Below the pieces are notes generated by a model. That model did no database searches. It saw only the letters and a list, made by a program, of their open reading frames with translations, and was not told the origin of the DNA. From NCBI RefSeq assembly GCF_041260155.1, contig NC_091933.1:24089174-24153173 (forward strand): a DNA stretch of 64,000 nt, read 5' to 3'. The stretch is from Ptychodera flava (Eukaryota > Hemichordata > Enteropneusta > Ptychoderidae). The translations under genes were made by a program, and so were the position numbers. Positions 32,301 to 40,323 of the stretch are shown piece after piece. The first letter of the stretch is position 1. Every line of letters starts with the position of its first letter.

Positions 32301-34020
32301 GATAGTCCTGCTTGTTATTATACAAAGTCTGGCATTCTCATGCGTAAATGGATACCTCCAGTTGTCTTGGTTAATCAAGACATCTGGAGGTCTCCATTTA
32401 CACATGAGAATGCCAGACTATGTATAATAACAAGCAGGGCTAATAGGGAAGGCACAATATTTCAACATGATAGGACTTTTGAACAGCTATTTGATGGTTT
32501 ATTATCCAATTGTCATCAAATAGCTGTTCAAAAGTCCCATCGTGCTGAAATATTGTGCCTTGCCCATGAACCTCCCTGGACTAGCCATTTAGGAGCGAGG
32601 AAGACCTATCATAAAATTCTCAGTCATTTTTATTACCTGATCTCAGGAAGGATATAGCACATTTCTGTAAAACTTGTTACACATGTCAAATGGTAGGAAA
32701 ACCAAATCAGACCATTCCAAAGGCCCTTTGCAGCCAATTGCTGCATTTCAAGAACCATTTAGTAGGACACTCATAGACTGTTGGGCCCCTACCGAAAACT
32801 AGATCAGCTTGACATAATGTGTGTATCGACTCGGTTCCAAGAAGCCATACCACTGAGAAACAAAACAAACAAAAACTATAGTTAAAGCTTTAGTCAAATT
32901 CTTCACTTGGCTTTCCTAAATTTATCCTGCCCGATCAATTTTCCAACTTTTTGTCTGGAATTTATCAACAAGTCATGGATCATATAGGCATTAAACAGTA
33001 TGGGTTTTCCGCCTATCACAAAGAAAGCCAGGGTGCTCTCGAGGGATTGCATCAAACTGTGAAAAATATATCAGGACCTATTGTTTTGAAAATGAGAAGC
33101 AATGGGATGAAAGAACGTCTGTCTGTCCATGTGTGTGTGTCTGTGTATGTGTAAATACACTTTGTTATTTTGGCTCGAATGGGGTCATCCTGTTTTAACA
33201 CGATTAGAACTAATTTGGGATAATTGGATGGTGAAGTAATGTCGGTTTAATCTGCAAATGTAAGCTCATCTGCTTTTCTTTTTAAGTTATACACTTGTTA
33301 TCATGAGTAATTTGTAGTATTGCGACATTCAGTTATAGGGCACCTTTTGAGAAATTTGAACAATATGAAGATCCAATTCTCCGTCAGTCACTTTTGGGTG
33401 GTTCTGGGTTTTTTGGGGGCGGGGGCAACCCACTTTCTGATGGCTGCAAACAAACAATACTCCCCGGCCGAAGAAACTTACAAATGAAATGTATTCTCTT
33501 ATTTTTCCACAGGTATACAGGGCAAAGAGACAAGTATCAAACGTGGTTATTCCGATAGCGGTACAGGGAACACATTTTACAATCCGAGTTTTCATTACGA
33601 AAATTCACTGTCTTCGGAAACAAACAGCCTGTCTGAGAGCATCCCAGAAACAGTCGTCGACCATCGTATGCCGATCATCTTCGGTACTTCGCCAGCCGAC
33701 CATCGACAACATGCCCCGACATATGACCAAAACCAAAGCCACAGTGCTCCATCAATAGATACTCTCGGAAATTCACAGGAACTATAGAACCTCGTTTTTC
33801 TCGAGGGTCTATGCAGGAACTTACTGATAACTCCAGCGGGCTACAGACGACCAATGAAGCAAACCGCTTGGAGGATCAGCCAGGCACGTATTCTGAATCA
33901 GTTGTAGTCCATGTCCAGGTACACCAACCGTTTGAAACAGCAGCATGGGAACAGTTGAGGGAAGGCAATCCATGGGATGTGGATGAACATGGTCTACCGA
34001 GCTATGAAGAAGTCATTTGA
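20962..34020 (+). CDS. EGF-like type I membrane protein, copy B (tail truncated by insertion)
   Basis: The gene model joins exons 20962-21040, 21502-21615, 21899-21991, 22525-22638, 23052-23150 and 33513-33787. All junctions are phase 1 and the frame stays open through signal peptide, three EGF-like modules, one membrane segment and about 90 tail residues, giving about 257 residues. It ends at TAG 33785-33787, inside a 38-bp insertion. The rest of the ancestral tail (to 34020, with LPSYEEVI) is still readable behind it. The last intron is 10.4 kb because two LTR retrotransposons have entered it. The order EGF1-EGF2-EGF1' differs from copy A (EGF1-EGF2-EGF3). The product is predicted to be a surface protein; function is unknown. 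Confidence 0.65.
21502..21615 (+). CDS. Exon 2 of copy B: EGF-like module 1
   Basis: A 114-nt phase-1 exon between TTTCTTCAG and GTTGGT. It has six EGF cysteines (NCVEQNVSC, HGTCIDGRCHC, GYQGVNC). Confidence 0.87.
21899..21991 (+). CDS. Exon 3 of copy B: EGF-like module 2
   Basis: A 93-nt phase-1 exon between TTTTTTACAG and GTTTGA. It reads NCYLNCSGHGTCR, then ICDDGYAGSNC, in one open frame, unlike its frameshifted twin in copy A. The fifth EGF-type cysteine pair is reduced: the C-x-C of copy A (CIC) is SIC here, so this module has five cysteines. Confidence 0.8.
22525..22638 (+). CDS. Exon 4 of copy B: duplicated EGF1 module
   Basis: A 114-nt phase-1 exon almost identical to the EGF1 exon at 21502. 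The bases on both sides (GTTTGCTTTCTTCAG upstream, GTTGGTTGAAATATTTAT downstream) are copied too, so a block of at least about 190 bp was duplicated. It sits where copy A has the unrelated EGF3 exon. Confidence 0.85.
23052..23150 (+). CDS. Exon 5 of copy B: transmembrane segment
   Basis: A 99-nt exon between CTTTTTTCAG and GTACGT. It encodes EKFGPSLE, then a hydrophobic run VGLTIFICAITIPPGLCYLV, then LYRGN. A single membrane-spanning helix with an arginine at the cytosolic side fits a type I topology. The sequence differs from the copy A membrane exon far more than the flanking introns do. Confidence 0.75.
23277..23403. repeat. ATC/TCG triplet microsatellite
   Basis: Runs of CAT and ATC with CGT variants. 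It is the counterpart of the tract at 7974-8032 in copy A. Confidence 0.85.
24500..24770. repeat. Local duplicate of 34440-34670
   Basis: Shared blocks include TTGAATTCTAGCATATGAGA, ATAATCAAATATT and TAAAGACTCTAAT. The retrotransposon LTR begins directly after this block. The partner lies downstream of the copy B tail, so the sequence on either side of the retrotransposons is related. Confidence 0.6.
24776..25560 (-). repeat. 3' LTR (785 bp, TGTC...GACA)
   Basis: The LTR begins on the minus strand with TGTCAAGAGATG right after a polypurine tract and ends CTTGTGACA. It starts and ends with TG/CA. The part 24776-25180 matches the right LTR at 30569-30975. The flanking five bases on the left are CTACT, but the matching target copy on the other side is lost with the truncated 5' LTR. 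Confidence 0.85.
25561..25577 (-). other. Polypurine tract
   Basis: On the minus strand CTTTGAAAGGGGAGTAG stands immediately before the LTR start. It is the expected primer site for plus-strand synthesis. Confidence 0.75.
25793..26517 (-). pseudogene. RNase H region of the Gmr1-like element
   Basis: Two overlapping frames (26517-26035 and 26038-25793) read a Gypsy-type RT tail and RNase H. Seen are the post-RT motif SFLGLAGYYRKFVPNFA, then RTDASSVALGGALFQ with the first catalytic Asp, then IERECLAVVWALQKF with the Glu, and LETDHQPL with the second Asp. It ends at GADYLSR. A frameshift near 26037 separates the halves. Confidence 0.85.
26518..27300 (-). pseudogene. Reverse transcriptase region of the Gmr1-like element
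   Basis: Three frame segments give RT in order: the N-terminal part (27300-26950, ending at a G-run where the frame breaks), the segment with FCIDFRKLN and KIDLTKGYWQIP (26918-26682), and, in another frame, MPFGLKNAPSTFNRVM and NILDDILAS (about 26690-26520). The catalytic box near 26588-26599 reads I-L-D-D; the aromatic residue usual at its first position is replaced. A stop lies at about 26521. Confidence 0.85.
27304..28653 (-). pseudogene. Integrase region of the Gmr1-like element
   Basis: The open frame 28653-27820 carries the H2C2 zinc site (H91, H98, C128, C131) and the catalytic D161, D221 and E257, i.e. a D,D(35)E triad, in frame. A TAG at 27820-27822 interrupts it. The same frame continues at 27801-27304 through AYREAP, LLYGR and a GPY/F-like C-terminal module (WQGPYYITEVVGDLDYRI). 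Directly downstream, with only a few bases between, the RT part begins, which shows the unusual pol order. Confidence 0.88.
28599..29720 (-). pseudogene. Gag C-terminus, zinc knuckle and aspartic protease
   Basis: The frame holds one CCHC knuckle (CYNCGKPGHTSAKC, residues 92-105) and a retropepsin-like protease with DSG at residues 206-208 in VLRDSGCNGVVI and a later YDLVLGNL. The end is damaged by a 23-bp tandem duplication near 28604-28649 (EVLKEAQQ appears in both this and the integrase frame). The start at 29720 is an artefact of a frameshift in the Gag region. Confidence 0.85.
29717..30439 (-). pseudogene. Gag N-terminus of the Gmr1-like element
   Basis: An ATG on the minus strand at 30439 begins MDLEKLIALGTQLGY, followed by a stop about 33 codons on. 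Then comes a long Glu/Gln/Lys/Arg-rich coiled-coil-like stretch and a Gag core (LPAFDESRDDMDAYLFHFEKF ends at about residue 72 of the 30217 frame). A frameshift near 29718 separates it from the zinc-knuckle frame. Confidence 0.75.
30550..30566 (-). other. Primer binding site, tRNA-Pro type
   Basis: Two bases after the 5' LTR end, the minus strand reads TGGGGGCTTGTCTGGGG. This is close to the well-known tRNA-Pro primer site that starts TGGGGGCTCGTCC. The assignment rests on my memory of that consensus. Confidence 0.6.
30569..30975 (-). repeat. 5' LTR, truncated
   Basis: Starts TGTCACAAGATGG on the + strand like the left LTR and follows it closely, with a long block of identity, until about 30975. 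There it switches to unrelated Gypsy-like sequence. About 405 of 785 bp remain, so the LTR start and the outer target duplication are gone. Confidence 0.85.
32307..32438. repeat. Inverted duplication 1 in the Gypsy relic
   Basis: About 64 bp (from CCTGCTTGTTATTATACA) are followed at once by their reverse complement (ending TGTATAATAACAAGCAGG), with a few mismatches and almost no loop (centre near 32372). The frame here is the relic's integrase N-terminal region. Confidence 0.85.
32449..32561. repeat. Inverted duplication 2 in the Gypsy relic
   Basis: AAGGCACAATATTTCA begins a roughly 48-bp arm whose reverse complement ends TGAAATATTGTGCCTT. A loop of about 17 bp lies near 32497-32514. It begins ten bases after inverted duplication 1. 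Confidence 0.85.
33196..33390. mobile_element. MITE-like repeat, copy 1
   Basis: The left end TTAACACGATTAGAACTAAT and body GGATAATTGGATGGTGAAGT match a second copy at 36790-37003, whose other end is the inverted form AGTTCCAATCGTGTTA. The right end of this copy is worn. It lies just before the tail exon of copy B. Confidence 0.6.
33513..33787 (+). CDS. Exon 6 of copy B: cytoplasmic tail, prematurely ended
   Basis: The exon follows TATTTTTCCACAG and joins the membrane exon in phase 1. About 90 residues (ETSIKRGYSDSG, IPETVVDHRMPIIFGTSPAD) match the copy A tail well. It stops at TAG 33785-33787, which belongs to a 38-bp insertion absent from copy A. Confidence 0.75.
33776..33821. mobile_element. 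38-bp hairpin insertion with 8-bp direct repeats
   Basis: CAGGAACT occurs at 33776-33783 and at 33814-33821. Between them, ATAGAACCTCG and CGAGGGTCTAT form an inverted repeat around TTTTTCT. Copy A lacks the whole block. This looks like a tiny palindromic insertion or excision footprint with an 8-bp target duplication. Confidence 0.7.
33811..34020 (+). pseudogene. Severed end of the copy B tail with PY-like motif
   Basis: Behind the insertion, a frame still matches the copy A tail (ELTDNSSG, TTNEAN, EDQPGTYSES) and ends LPSYEEVI and TGA. It is out of frame with, and behind the stop of, the upstream part. The motif is LPSY instead of PPSY. Confidence 0.7.
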
Positions 34021-36789
34021 CTATGATATTGTGGACAGTTTAGGGAAGGCAATCCCCCATCTATATATGATGTAGCATTGTTAAAATGCAATCCCAATTA
34101 TATATGCGGTGATTAAAAAACAGTGACCAGGAGTACATTTTCCATTAGTAATGATTTTAGGAGTGTTTGACGAAAACCAAACGCGCAGAATAGGTTCTAG
34201 GCTATACACTTCTCCAATATCACTGTATCTTCAATACCATCAGTTTGTCGCATAGATGTTATTGCAACGAAGAGCGACATTTTACCGTTCTTTCCATGCC
34301 CATGAAGTGTGAAGTTTGAAATGAAACCACAAACAACATGTTATGTGGTAGAATGTACAATGACAATGATATATTTGGTATAGAGGGAGAGACTTTGCTT
34401 TGTAAAGTGTACACTCTTGAAATGTCAACAGTACAGAGATTGTCCTGAAGCATACTTGTACACAAGATCAGGCCAGAAAGCAACACATGGAAGGAACTTG
34501 AAAAGGGATTTTTGAATTCTAGCATATGAGAATAATCAAATATTTCAAATATTAAAGAAAAATGATAGGGATCACCCTGCTTGATTTTCTAAATTTTCAT
34601 ATTCTCATCGTAAAATAACACTAAAAAATAAAATTTGTACATAAAGACTCTAATTTAAATGAAAAATGTGTAACTAGAATTATTTTAATTTTACCAAATT
34701 TATCATTATTTCACCAAAAATTTCAGCTAGCATTTAATGTAGCCAGGAATTCACAATTTGCATACTCTTTCATGGTCATCATTTTGTGTGCTCTTCAGCT
34801 AGCAGGAGCCATTGGCGTGACCAGGTCGAGTTGGATTAACTTAAGTCGGGTTTGACTGATAAATCAAAAAAGTCCACTGATGTCTTTAAAAATGAATCAA
34901 TTTAAGAACTTGCCTTAGGAATATGGCTCTTCAAACTGCTAATAACAGGTAGTGTTGAACATTTCCCAGCAGAACTGCCCAATAGATGTTTATATTTTCT
35001 TTGCGTGCATCTGTAATACATATGCAGCTATATGATCCGTGTTAATCCCTTAGCAATTATAGAGTGGTGGCCGCCACACTTTAATTTTCGGTAAAACAAT
35101 AGAAATCATTACCATAATCATTACATTTATTGTTAAGAAATTAGTCCCCACTCTACCAGAAAATCCTGGGAAGAAAACTGATGATAGTATGGGGGGACTT
35201 GGAAATTTTTGATCATATAGACGGGGGACTTGAAAATTTGTTAGGGTATTGAGGGGGATCTGAAAAAAAAAAAGATTTCAATCCCGATCCTCCAGTCCCC
35301 CCCCCCCAAACGTTATTTGTGAACGCAGCCTCATCTTGAAAAAATCAAACTCTGTGTCGTACGGAAAAGATCTTACCGGGGCCACGAGGCAAATAAAAAA
35401 AACAACAAATCCCAACAGAAACAGTCACGATGGAATGATCACTTGTGTGCAAGGTGGCTGTATTATATGTCAGGGTAAAAAATTATAGCTTTGAAATTTC
35501 TAGACGGTAAAAAAGACGGGGCAGAATAAGACTAGATTACGACCAATGTGTTACCGCCGATGCCACAGCCTGCCTCCTCTATAACTTTCAGAGGCGTACA
35601 TTGGTACGTAGTGTTGATGGCAAGGTAGTTCTGCGTCCAGTGATAAACACGATTCCCAGTATACCACGCTGTTGATCGAAAATTTTCAACACAAAGACAT
35701 AATATCAATAATTTTGCGAGATTATAAGTGCCCTCTGTCTTGTCGCCAAATAGCTGGGATCAAGATTATTATGATAGAAGCAATTGACCGCCGAACACCT
35801 GCTTGCTATTCTTATTCACAACGTGTAAAAATGGGTTATTCCTGCTGAGAAATACGACAGAAAATATTGCAATGTGAATTTCTTACCATCTTCCTCGCAA
35901 TGGCTTTACATCTGTGTCTTATTTTATCACGGTCACTAGACCATTTCTGACTATTTTTACTAACAAAGAATCAGTTCCCACTCATCGTGGAAACACATTG
36001 CAAAGACGTTCACAAAATTTTCATCACAGGAAAGATTACCGTAATCCCCGTTTCAAAGATGTAGAAAATGTATAATGAGTTGTTTATCTTGAAAAATCCC
36101 GAGCTGCAACCTCTAAATACAAAATGCTTTTTCTTCTGAACAACTTCCCGACAACTTTACAATCACACTCCGGTCATTACATGACGGTTGTAAACGTACA
36201 TATGCTGCCGCCAATGGAGAGTAAAAATACTTCAAATCACAAGTCAAAAGTATAGAAAAAATATCAATATTCAAGCAATGTAAAAAAGAGAAATTTTGAT
36301 ATGTCAATTTATTGTATATTATAAAAAATCTCCAGGTCACTCGAGAACAGCGTAAGGTTATGATTTCACTTGTTCGAATACTACACTCACACGGTAGGGT
36401 AAAAATGGAAACTCAGATCGTTATATACTGCTTCCGCCGAACGAACCTGCTAAAGTGAACATAATTGTTATTGCTAGTCTCCGTAAATTTTGCCGAATAT
36501 TTGTTAGAAGTTGTCAAATTCTTGAGTTTGTCCGAAAACTATTTCAGTGAATGACGTAAGTTTCAAGACACCTGAGTGGGAACGCAATATCGGCATTGAC
36601 ATAGTAAAGTCAGTTGCGCACAATTGAGGAAGAACGTAAGAGTTTATTAATCTGCGAATTTAATCCTAGGTTACTATGAAAGTAAAAAGGCAATGTGGTG
36701 CCCTGGTTGGGAAAGAAAAGTTCATAAAGAATTCAAAAAACGTCAGATAATATTATAGCAATTTTATTAAAAAACAAGCTCAGAAACAC
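34021..36789. other. No gene seen; repeat fragments
   Basis: AT-rich, with the duplicate block 34440-34670 and a G-rich GGGGGACTTGAAAATTT repeat near 35190-35300. No exon, RNA gene or transposon ORF is supported. Confidence 0.45.
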
Positions 36790-37003
36790 CATTGGAACGA
36801 ATTTTGGATAATTGGATGGTGAAGTAATGTCGATTTAATATACAAATGTTATCTCATCTGCTTTTCTTTTTGTATTAAACACTTGTTTTTATGAGTAATT
36901 TGCGATATTGCAATATTCAGCTATATGGCACCTAACACTTTTGAGAAATTTGCAAAATATGAAAATCCAATTATCCCAAATTTATAGTTCCAATCGTGTT
37001 AGT
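36790..37003. mobile_element. MITE-like repeat, copy 2
   Basis: The left end ATTGGAACGAATTTTGGATA and the right end ATCCCAAATTTATAGTTCCA are imperfect inverted repeats, and the body matches 33196-33390. About 215 bp, no ORF of its own. Confidence 0.6.
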
Positions 37004-37240
37004 ATAAAGAAGAACGACATCACGGCGATCTTCAGACCTTTCATCATGTTTCAGTCTGAACGGTCAACATTTGATGCTATAATCTATGGCAAGTGTCTCT
37101 TTTTGGACACCTCCGACAGAGATAAATCAATCGCGATTTAGTTTCATCTCCCCGACCCGAAGGGAAATAATGCAGCTCATGGACACCTGTATAATCGTCG
37201 CATGAACGTGTCCAATGGCCGGCCACTGCATGGGCCTTTG

Positions 37241-37752
37241 CCCCGGGGGGTAACTCCATGGCTAATAGTACGGGGGGGCTCCGCACGAATATGGAAACCC
37301 AAACTGTTGTGATACCAGTTTTGAGCAAAAAAACCTACCCTTTCTGATACCTAGTTGTCGAAACGTAGCTATCTCTTGGCGGGGTAGCGTGGGGTTGACC
37401 TTTGACCCGCATAGCAACTCACGCTACCCCGCCAACAGATATACCATACAATACCATACGTATACAGATACGACTCACTCGCCTTGCGTACCAGGGGTAG
37501 GCTACATGTACCAACAGTCAAACCGACAGATCGGAATATTGATGGTAGATCTGGGATGTAGATACATGGGTTTCCAGTGTTGACAGCATGATTTTTTAAC
37601 AAATGTCAGTTTGTGTTTAAAACCGGACCCTTTCTCATACCAACACCTCGTGAAAAGTATACCCTTTCTGATACCAAACAGTGCAAAAAAACGACCCCTT
37701 TCGCGCGGACCCTCCCCGTATAGCCATCTATGGGAGTTACCCCCCCCCCCCC
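37241..37752. mobile_element. 512-bp TIR element with 9-bp flanking repeat
   Basis: The ends CCCCGGGGGGTAACTCCATG and GGGAGTTACCCCCCCCCCCC are inverted repeats that continue for about 40 bp (GGCTA, ACGGGG, TCCGC). GGGCCTTTG stands on both sides (37232-37240 and 37753-37761) and would be the target duplication. Inside are three TACCCTTTCTGATACC-type short repeats and a strong hairpin at 37376-37435 (stem TTGGCGGGGTAGCGTG). Non-autonomous; a related truncated piece is at about 39650-39740. Confidence 0.7.
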
Positions 37753-39076
37753 GGGCCTTTGGCCGTGCATCGCCAGCAAACAACGGTTTTGGACGTCATG
37801 AGAGAATTTTTTTCGCAGTCTGTGAGCGTATCGACTGAACAATACATGCAACATATTCACGATGCGACGTATCACTACTCATGAAACTCCCACAGTGATA
37901 CTGACGTCGCATACATGTATTGTTCAGTCAATTATTTCAATTCTTATCAAATTTATTGTTTTCTCTTATCTATTTCTTAGCATATTTGTTGGGCTGGCAA
38001 TTTCCTTGCCCGTACACGATAACCAGTCATTCAGTTGACAACGTTTCAGTGGTGATGAACAAGATCAAACAAGGCACAAGATTCATTCCCTTAGACTTTG
38101 TTCAAGTCTGTAATTTGTGAATGTTTGGGCGGGAAACGCGATGATTTGTGCCTGTTTTCATGTGAGACGCGTGAGCGGTTGGGGTGAACCACGATCCCTC
38201 TAGAGGGACCGCGTGGGTGAACGCTATACAGGGGAGTTTCACCCAGAATCATAGCATCCGGCAGAAACTGACTTACTACTGCGCACTTCCAAAGGCACTG
38301 ACTGTCAACAGTGCAGTTTATTCTGACGGGGAATCCCATCCGAGAATGTTCCAAGTATTACATGTAAGATCAAGTAATGTTGAAAGAAGAAGATTACCCC
38401 AAGAATAATACCCTGCACAAACAGTCAACAATACTTTGATTAACGATAGAGGGACGAAGGTATCACCAATAACATTTTATCATGAACACCATCATCGTCC
38501 CGGGTACAATCAAACTTTAAAAAAATTTAGTTATACTGACCTTTCGGGTAACGCAATGTTTGAATTCAAAGTCAAGCCAAACATATGAACTATCCCCTTC
38601 CAAATTGAAAAGATGCCATTGAATGAGGAATGTACGGGCTTATTTTGTGTTCCTTGTTCTAATATATCCACGATGATTTTTTCGAACGTTTTATATTGTT
38701 CGCGACAGACTTGGTTGAAGTCGGTGAAGTTTTAAATGATGAGATAATTTGCAGCAGTTTCTCGCGTCTGTTCTATCACAAAAACGAATTTGAAATTTGT
38801 CAGCCCATGACAGGTTTTCCTGGCGATCGAACATGTTACAATTTAGGAATGGCCACAGTTAAATAACGTACTGACAATTGTGGTGACACCTCCAAAAAAA
38901 GAGTGGTCAAATAATAATCGCTGTGGAGATTGTTTAAAAGTTCTTAAAGAACCCAGTCTTGTCTCCAATATCAAGGAGACCACCGCTAAATGTTTTATAT
39001 TTGCACCCTAGGTCTACAAACTTCTACTGCGTTCATCGATAAACCTAGATTGTTCTCAGTGAAAAGATGTGACCAT
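37753..39076. other. No gene seen; dispersed repeat at 38148-38300
   Basis: No coding exon is supported. 38148-38300 matches 15230-15370 in reverse orientation. The rest is AT-rich single-copy-looking sequence. Confidence 0.4.
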
Positions 39077-39617
39077 TTAAAGGCACATGAGCTGCAACTT
39101 TTGACATTATTTTCATGATTTTATATTTAGATTAAAATTAGATCATAGAAATGTTCTTGGTCAGAGACGTTTACTCAAGTATAATTCACTGAGTGACACT
39201 GCATGGGGAGGTGTTACTAAAACTAGTGAACGGGTTCCGCACCCAAATATGGCCGCCTCCATCCAACTATTAAAACAGCGTAAATGGTACATGTATATAT
39301 TTGAATCTTTACAAATACAGCATGGTGCTACCCACTGAAAGGAGGTGAAAGGGATTCACTCCACTTTGACAAAGAGTTCTCCGTTATTTTTCACGCCAAA
39401 TAGCAAGATTTTGAAAATGGTGGGAAATCGTTAATGAACTAAAATCTCATTGTTCCATTTCTTGCTTATCCTGCTACAAGCGCATGTAATAAACGTTGTT
39501 GAGGCACATTCAATGACTATATCGTTCTATTTGTAAATTGCAATGAATATCTGAAAAAAATTGAAGGTATCTTGAGGTTGGATAAATTTCGCCGAGTTGC
39601 AGCTCATGGGCCTTTAA
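39077..39617. mobile_element. piggyBac-like MITE with TTAA duplication
   Basis: TTAA flanks both ends (39077-39080 and 39614-39617). The termini AGGCACATGAGCTGCAACT and AGTTGCAGCTCATGGGCCT are inverted repeats matching at 18 of 19 positions. The 533-bp interior has no transposase. TTAA target sites are the hallmark of piggyBac-type transposition. Confidence 0.7.
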
Positions 39618-39649
39618 CTGTTTTGTCTCTCGATGTGCGAGCCTCGGGC

Positions 39650-39745
39650 AAGGACGGGGGTACTCCAATAGAAAAGGTGTACGTTTATATGCCGCCCGAA
39701 AGGGTCACTTTTTTCACAAAAACATCCCTAAACGTGTGTCGATTT
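39650..39745. repeat. Truncated relative of the 37241 element
   Basis: GGGGGTACTCCAATAGAAAA, then a TATATGCCGCCCGAAAGGGT block and a TTTTTT stretch, correspond to the right end of the 37241-37752 element read in reverse. Confidence 0.5.
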
Positions 39746-39913
39746 TTCATCTGAAAAGCCCTAAACATTGGTCGATAACAAAGCAAATGTCCCATGTTTT
39801 AGGAAAACACCTTCTCATGTAACAGAATAAAGTGAAAATTCCCAAAAGTTGTCAAAGAAATCCCTAACAATGAGTCATATTTTGGAACACACATGGGTAG
39901 AAGGGGCACGAGC

Positions 39914-40323
39914 CATGCCAGTCGACATCATACGCGGAGAACTATGTTACCACAGTTGTAAATAGCGCCCCCATTTGATCACTGCAAGCATAAATGTCTC
40001 CTTTCTACAGAGAACGTAAGCGGCTACATGACACAGACATCTAAATACATATAAGACAGCATGTTCTGTCGATTCTTGTCATACTCAAGGCAGAGGCAAC
40101 TCTGACAACAGTTAACATCATGCCAGTCGACATCATACGCAGAGTATGTTACCACAGTTGTAAATAGCGCCCCCATTTGATCACTGCAAGCATAAATGCC
40201 TCCTTTCTACAGAGAACGTAAGCGGCTACATGACACAGACATCTAAATACATGTAAGACAGCATGTTCTGTTGATTCTTGCCATACTCAAGGCAGAGGCA
40301 TTCTGACAACAGTTAACATCCAT
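39914..40323. repeat. Tandem duplication, unit about 205 bp
   Basis: Two almost identical units begin CATGCCAGTCGACATCATAC at 39914 and 40119. The start of a third (CATGCC) follows at 40321. No open frame runs through both. Confidence 0.85.

Larger units (their letters stand above)
30980..33150 (+). mobile_element. Second, decayed Ty3/Gypsy relic
   Basis: Plus-strand fragments include a Gag-like frame (31053-31307), a knuckle remnant HYCKKDGHLMSEC near 31533 whose first cysteine is lost, and integrase pieces: H2C2-like AHEPPWTSHLGARKTYHKI near 32565 and a core piece ending IKQYGFSAYHKESQGALEGL near 33040. No reverse transcriptase or RNase H is seen, so a large internal part is missing. No LTRs were recognised. 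It is a different lineage from the neighbouring Gmr1-like element. Confidence 0.75.
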
